Assembly: GCA_027577415.1 (NCBI GenBank)
Contig: JANBQS010000490.1
Span: forward strand, 1 to 16,880
Direction of reading: 5' to 3'
Length of the DNA stretch: 16,880 nt
Source: Coemansia sp. RSA 922
Lineage: Eukaryota; Kickxellomycota; Kickxellomycetes; Kickxellales; Kickxellaceae
Shown: positions 15,736 to 16,880 of the stretch, one piece after another
Position numbering within the stretch: the first letter of the stretch is position 1
Layout: the number at the start of each line of letters is the position of its first letter
Made by a program: the position numbers and the translations under genes
Notes under the pieces: generated by a model
The model's input: the letters and a program-made list of their open reading frames with translations, nothing else
Database searches by the model: none
What the model was told of the DNA's origin: nothing

Positions 15736-16880
15736 ATGGCGAGATTTAGCTGTTGCGGCCTGGTACACAGGTCAATGAGCCTGGTGTCCTTGGCGGCCAT
15801 TCTGCTTATCCTTGCTGTGCCAATATTCTTACTACTTGCGTTGCTTGTACTCACCTTTAAGACGCCTACAATCGCGCCAGCCAAAGTTTATGCTCCTGGC
15901 GAATACTACGAGCCGACGTATTCTCTTGCGTGGCAGGAGCCATTTGCCTATGAAGTAAAGGTGTACGCCGCGCTTGGTTCAAGCACTCCTCGCAATGAGT
16001 CATTTTTCAATACCGCTCAGCTACTCTGGTACATTGAACCGCAGCAGCTTACCAACAGATACCCGAGTTTTCGCCGCAAAGTCAACGTCCAAATTCCCAG
16101 CCAGCTCCGGTCTAGTCCCACTGCAGATTACGCTCTCTACGCATACATGTTCATCCAACAGGCTGGCCGGTTCACCCCACATCCTGACTTTACCGATCCC
16201 TACCTAGTCTCTAGAGCGCTTCCGCTAGTGCGCTGGAGTAACAATATTTCAAAACGGGTAGATACAGCGTCACCTGTTGCGTCAAAGCTACTGGGCGTAA
16301 GCAGCGCTTCTTGGGCCATCGTTCTTGAAAACCACTCGTATACCCGGCGAAATATCCCGTCGTACCTGAAAGTCACACATGGATACTCGAATACCGGAAT
16401 CTACAGCCCGCCGCTTTTGGCCAACATGTTTACCAAGGGACAGCCTGAAGAGAAGCCCCTTACTGCATTAAAAGACAAGCAGCTGGTAACCGACGTTTAT
16501 CAACAGACTATCGACGTGGAGCTTGAGCTTTCGGGAATCAGACAAGGCTGGGTATCGTTAAAGAAAGTAATGACAGATTTAGGTGAGCGCAAAAAGCCTA
16601 TCGTCGTTGAAACGACTGTCCCTGACCCTTTGAACCCCGGGCAAAGCATGACACACTCGTATACGGAATGGGTAGAGGACGTCAAGTTGGGCATGATACG
16701 TCGTACCAGTGTACCATCGCTGATATACTTGGGAATATGCTCAGCCCTAATTTTCTTGCCGATGCCCGCTTTTATTCGACTAGTGGCTCGTCTGTGGTCG
16801 ACGCCCATCTCTCGCTGGATAGGTGCGTCTCGGTCCACGGTCGCCATTCTGCTGATTGGAAGTACCATTAACACCATATG
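15736..16880 (+). CDS. CLPTM1L: CLPTM1-family ER membrane protein, 5' part (cut by the window end)
   Basis: From the ATG at 15736 the frame is open to the window edge (381 codons). An N-terminal membrane segment (about residues 16-43, rich in Leu, Ala and Ile) is followed by a luminal-type domain (about 44-325) with three N-glycosylation sequons (NES 87, NIS 170, NHS 199). Family hallmarks are YALYAYMFIQQAG (compare LYAYIFLHHAG in CLPTM1L), the EDVKLGMIRRTSVPSLIYL segment leading into the second membrane span (about 327-350), and RWIGASRSTV near the end. CLPTM1L has been reported as an ER scramblase for a GPI precursor, and CLPTM1 is linked to receptor retention. Which of the two this fungal-like protein follows is uncertain; the LYAY motif favours CLPTM1L. 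The remaining membrane spans and C-terminus lie beyond the window. Confidence 0.85.
   Translation, partial: MARFSCCGLVHRSMSLVSLAAILLILAVPIFLLLALLVLTFKTPTIAPAKVYAPGEYYEPTYSLAWQEPFAYEVKVYAALGSSTPRNESFFNTAQLLWYIEPQQLTNRYPSFRRKVNVQIPSQLRSSPTADYALYAYMFIQQAGRFTPHPDFTDPYLVSRALPLVRWSNNISKRVDTASPVASKLLGVSSASWAIVLENHSYTRRNIPSYLKVTHGYSNTGIYSPPLLANMFTKGQPEEKPLTALKDKQLVTDVYQQTIDVELELSGIRQGWVSLKKVMTDLGERKKPIVVETTVPDPLNPGQSMTHSYTEWVEDVKLGMIRRTSVPSLIYLGICSALIFLPMPAFIRLVARLWSTPISRWIGASRSTVAILLIGSTINTI

Noticed and set aside
15351..15749. 132-codon frame with a hydrophobic end upstream of the CLPTM1-like gene
   Set aside because: It starts at TTG, contains a TATA-like motif, and its hydrophobic stretch comes from a C/T tract. 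It overlaps the real start out of frame.
1..16880. CRISPR array, tRNA, rRNA or bacterial-type operon
   Set aside because: No spaced identical repeats, no tRNA A/B-box pair or cloverleaf and no rRNA-like sequence was seen. The gene content is eukaryotic.

Overview
The window looks like a eukaryotic, probably fungal, chromosome segment. Genes are compact and apparently intronless, there are TATA boxes and AATAAA signals but no bacterial operon or Shine-Dalgarno structure, and a MED23-type Mediator subunit and a CLPTM1-family ER membrane protein are present. As far as I know, Saccharomyces cerevisiae lacks both of these families. An early-diverging fungus (zygomycete grade, for example Kickxellomycotina) would fit, but that is inference.

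Layout. Positions 1-83 (minus) hold the start of a gene that leaves the window. Positions 1071-1697 (plus) encode an unrecognised protein built on an unbroken run of exact heptads. From about 2270 to 8020 there is a tandem array of four paralogues, all on the plus strand (2465-3094, 3732-4313, 5610-6221, 7368-7979), each with its own related promoter. They belong to the HD-domain superfamily of the PhnZ/TmpB (mixed-valent diiron oxygenase) type, but the defining His-Asp pair is replaced in all four, so they look like pseudoenzymes. The last two units are a recent tandem duplication of about 1.8-1.9 kb, including non-coding flanks. Next comes an isochorismatase-fold hydrolase (8151-8768, plus), which converges tail to tail with the 4.75-kb MED23 gene (8789-13540, minus). 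A small uncharacterised minus-strand ORF lies at 13978-14283, or to 14367 with an earlier start. The stretch 14.4-15.7 kb has only weak short ORFs. The window closes with the 5' part of a CLPTM1-family gene (15736 onward, plus).

How the genes relate. There is no sign of a pathway or operon. MED23 (transcription), CLPTM1-like (ER lipid or membrane-protein handling) and the isochorismatase-like hydrolase look like ordinary conserved genes. The accessory part of the locus is the HD-like array: four copies in 6 kb, shared upstream motifs, stepwise loss of metal ligands, and a 202-bp block (core promoter, 5' leader and first 21 codons) that reads as identical between copies 3 and 4.

All protein-family calls are from reading the sequence and remembered family motifs. 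No database search was run.
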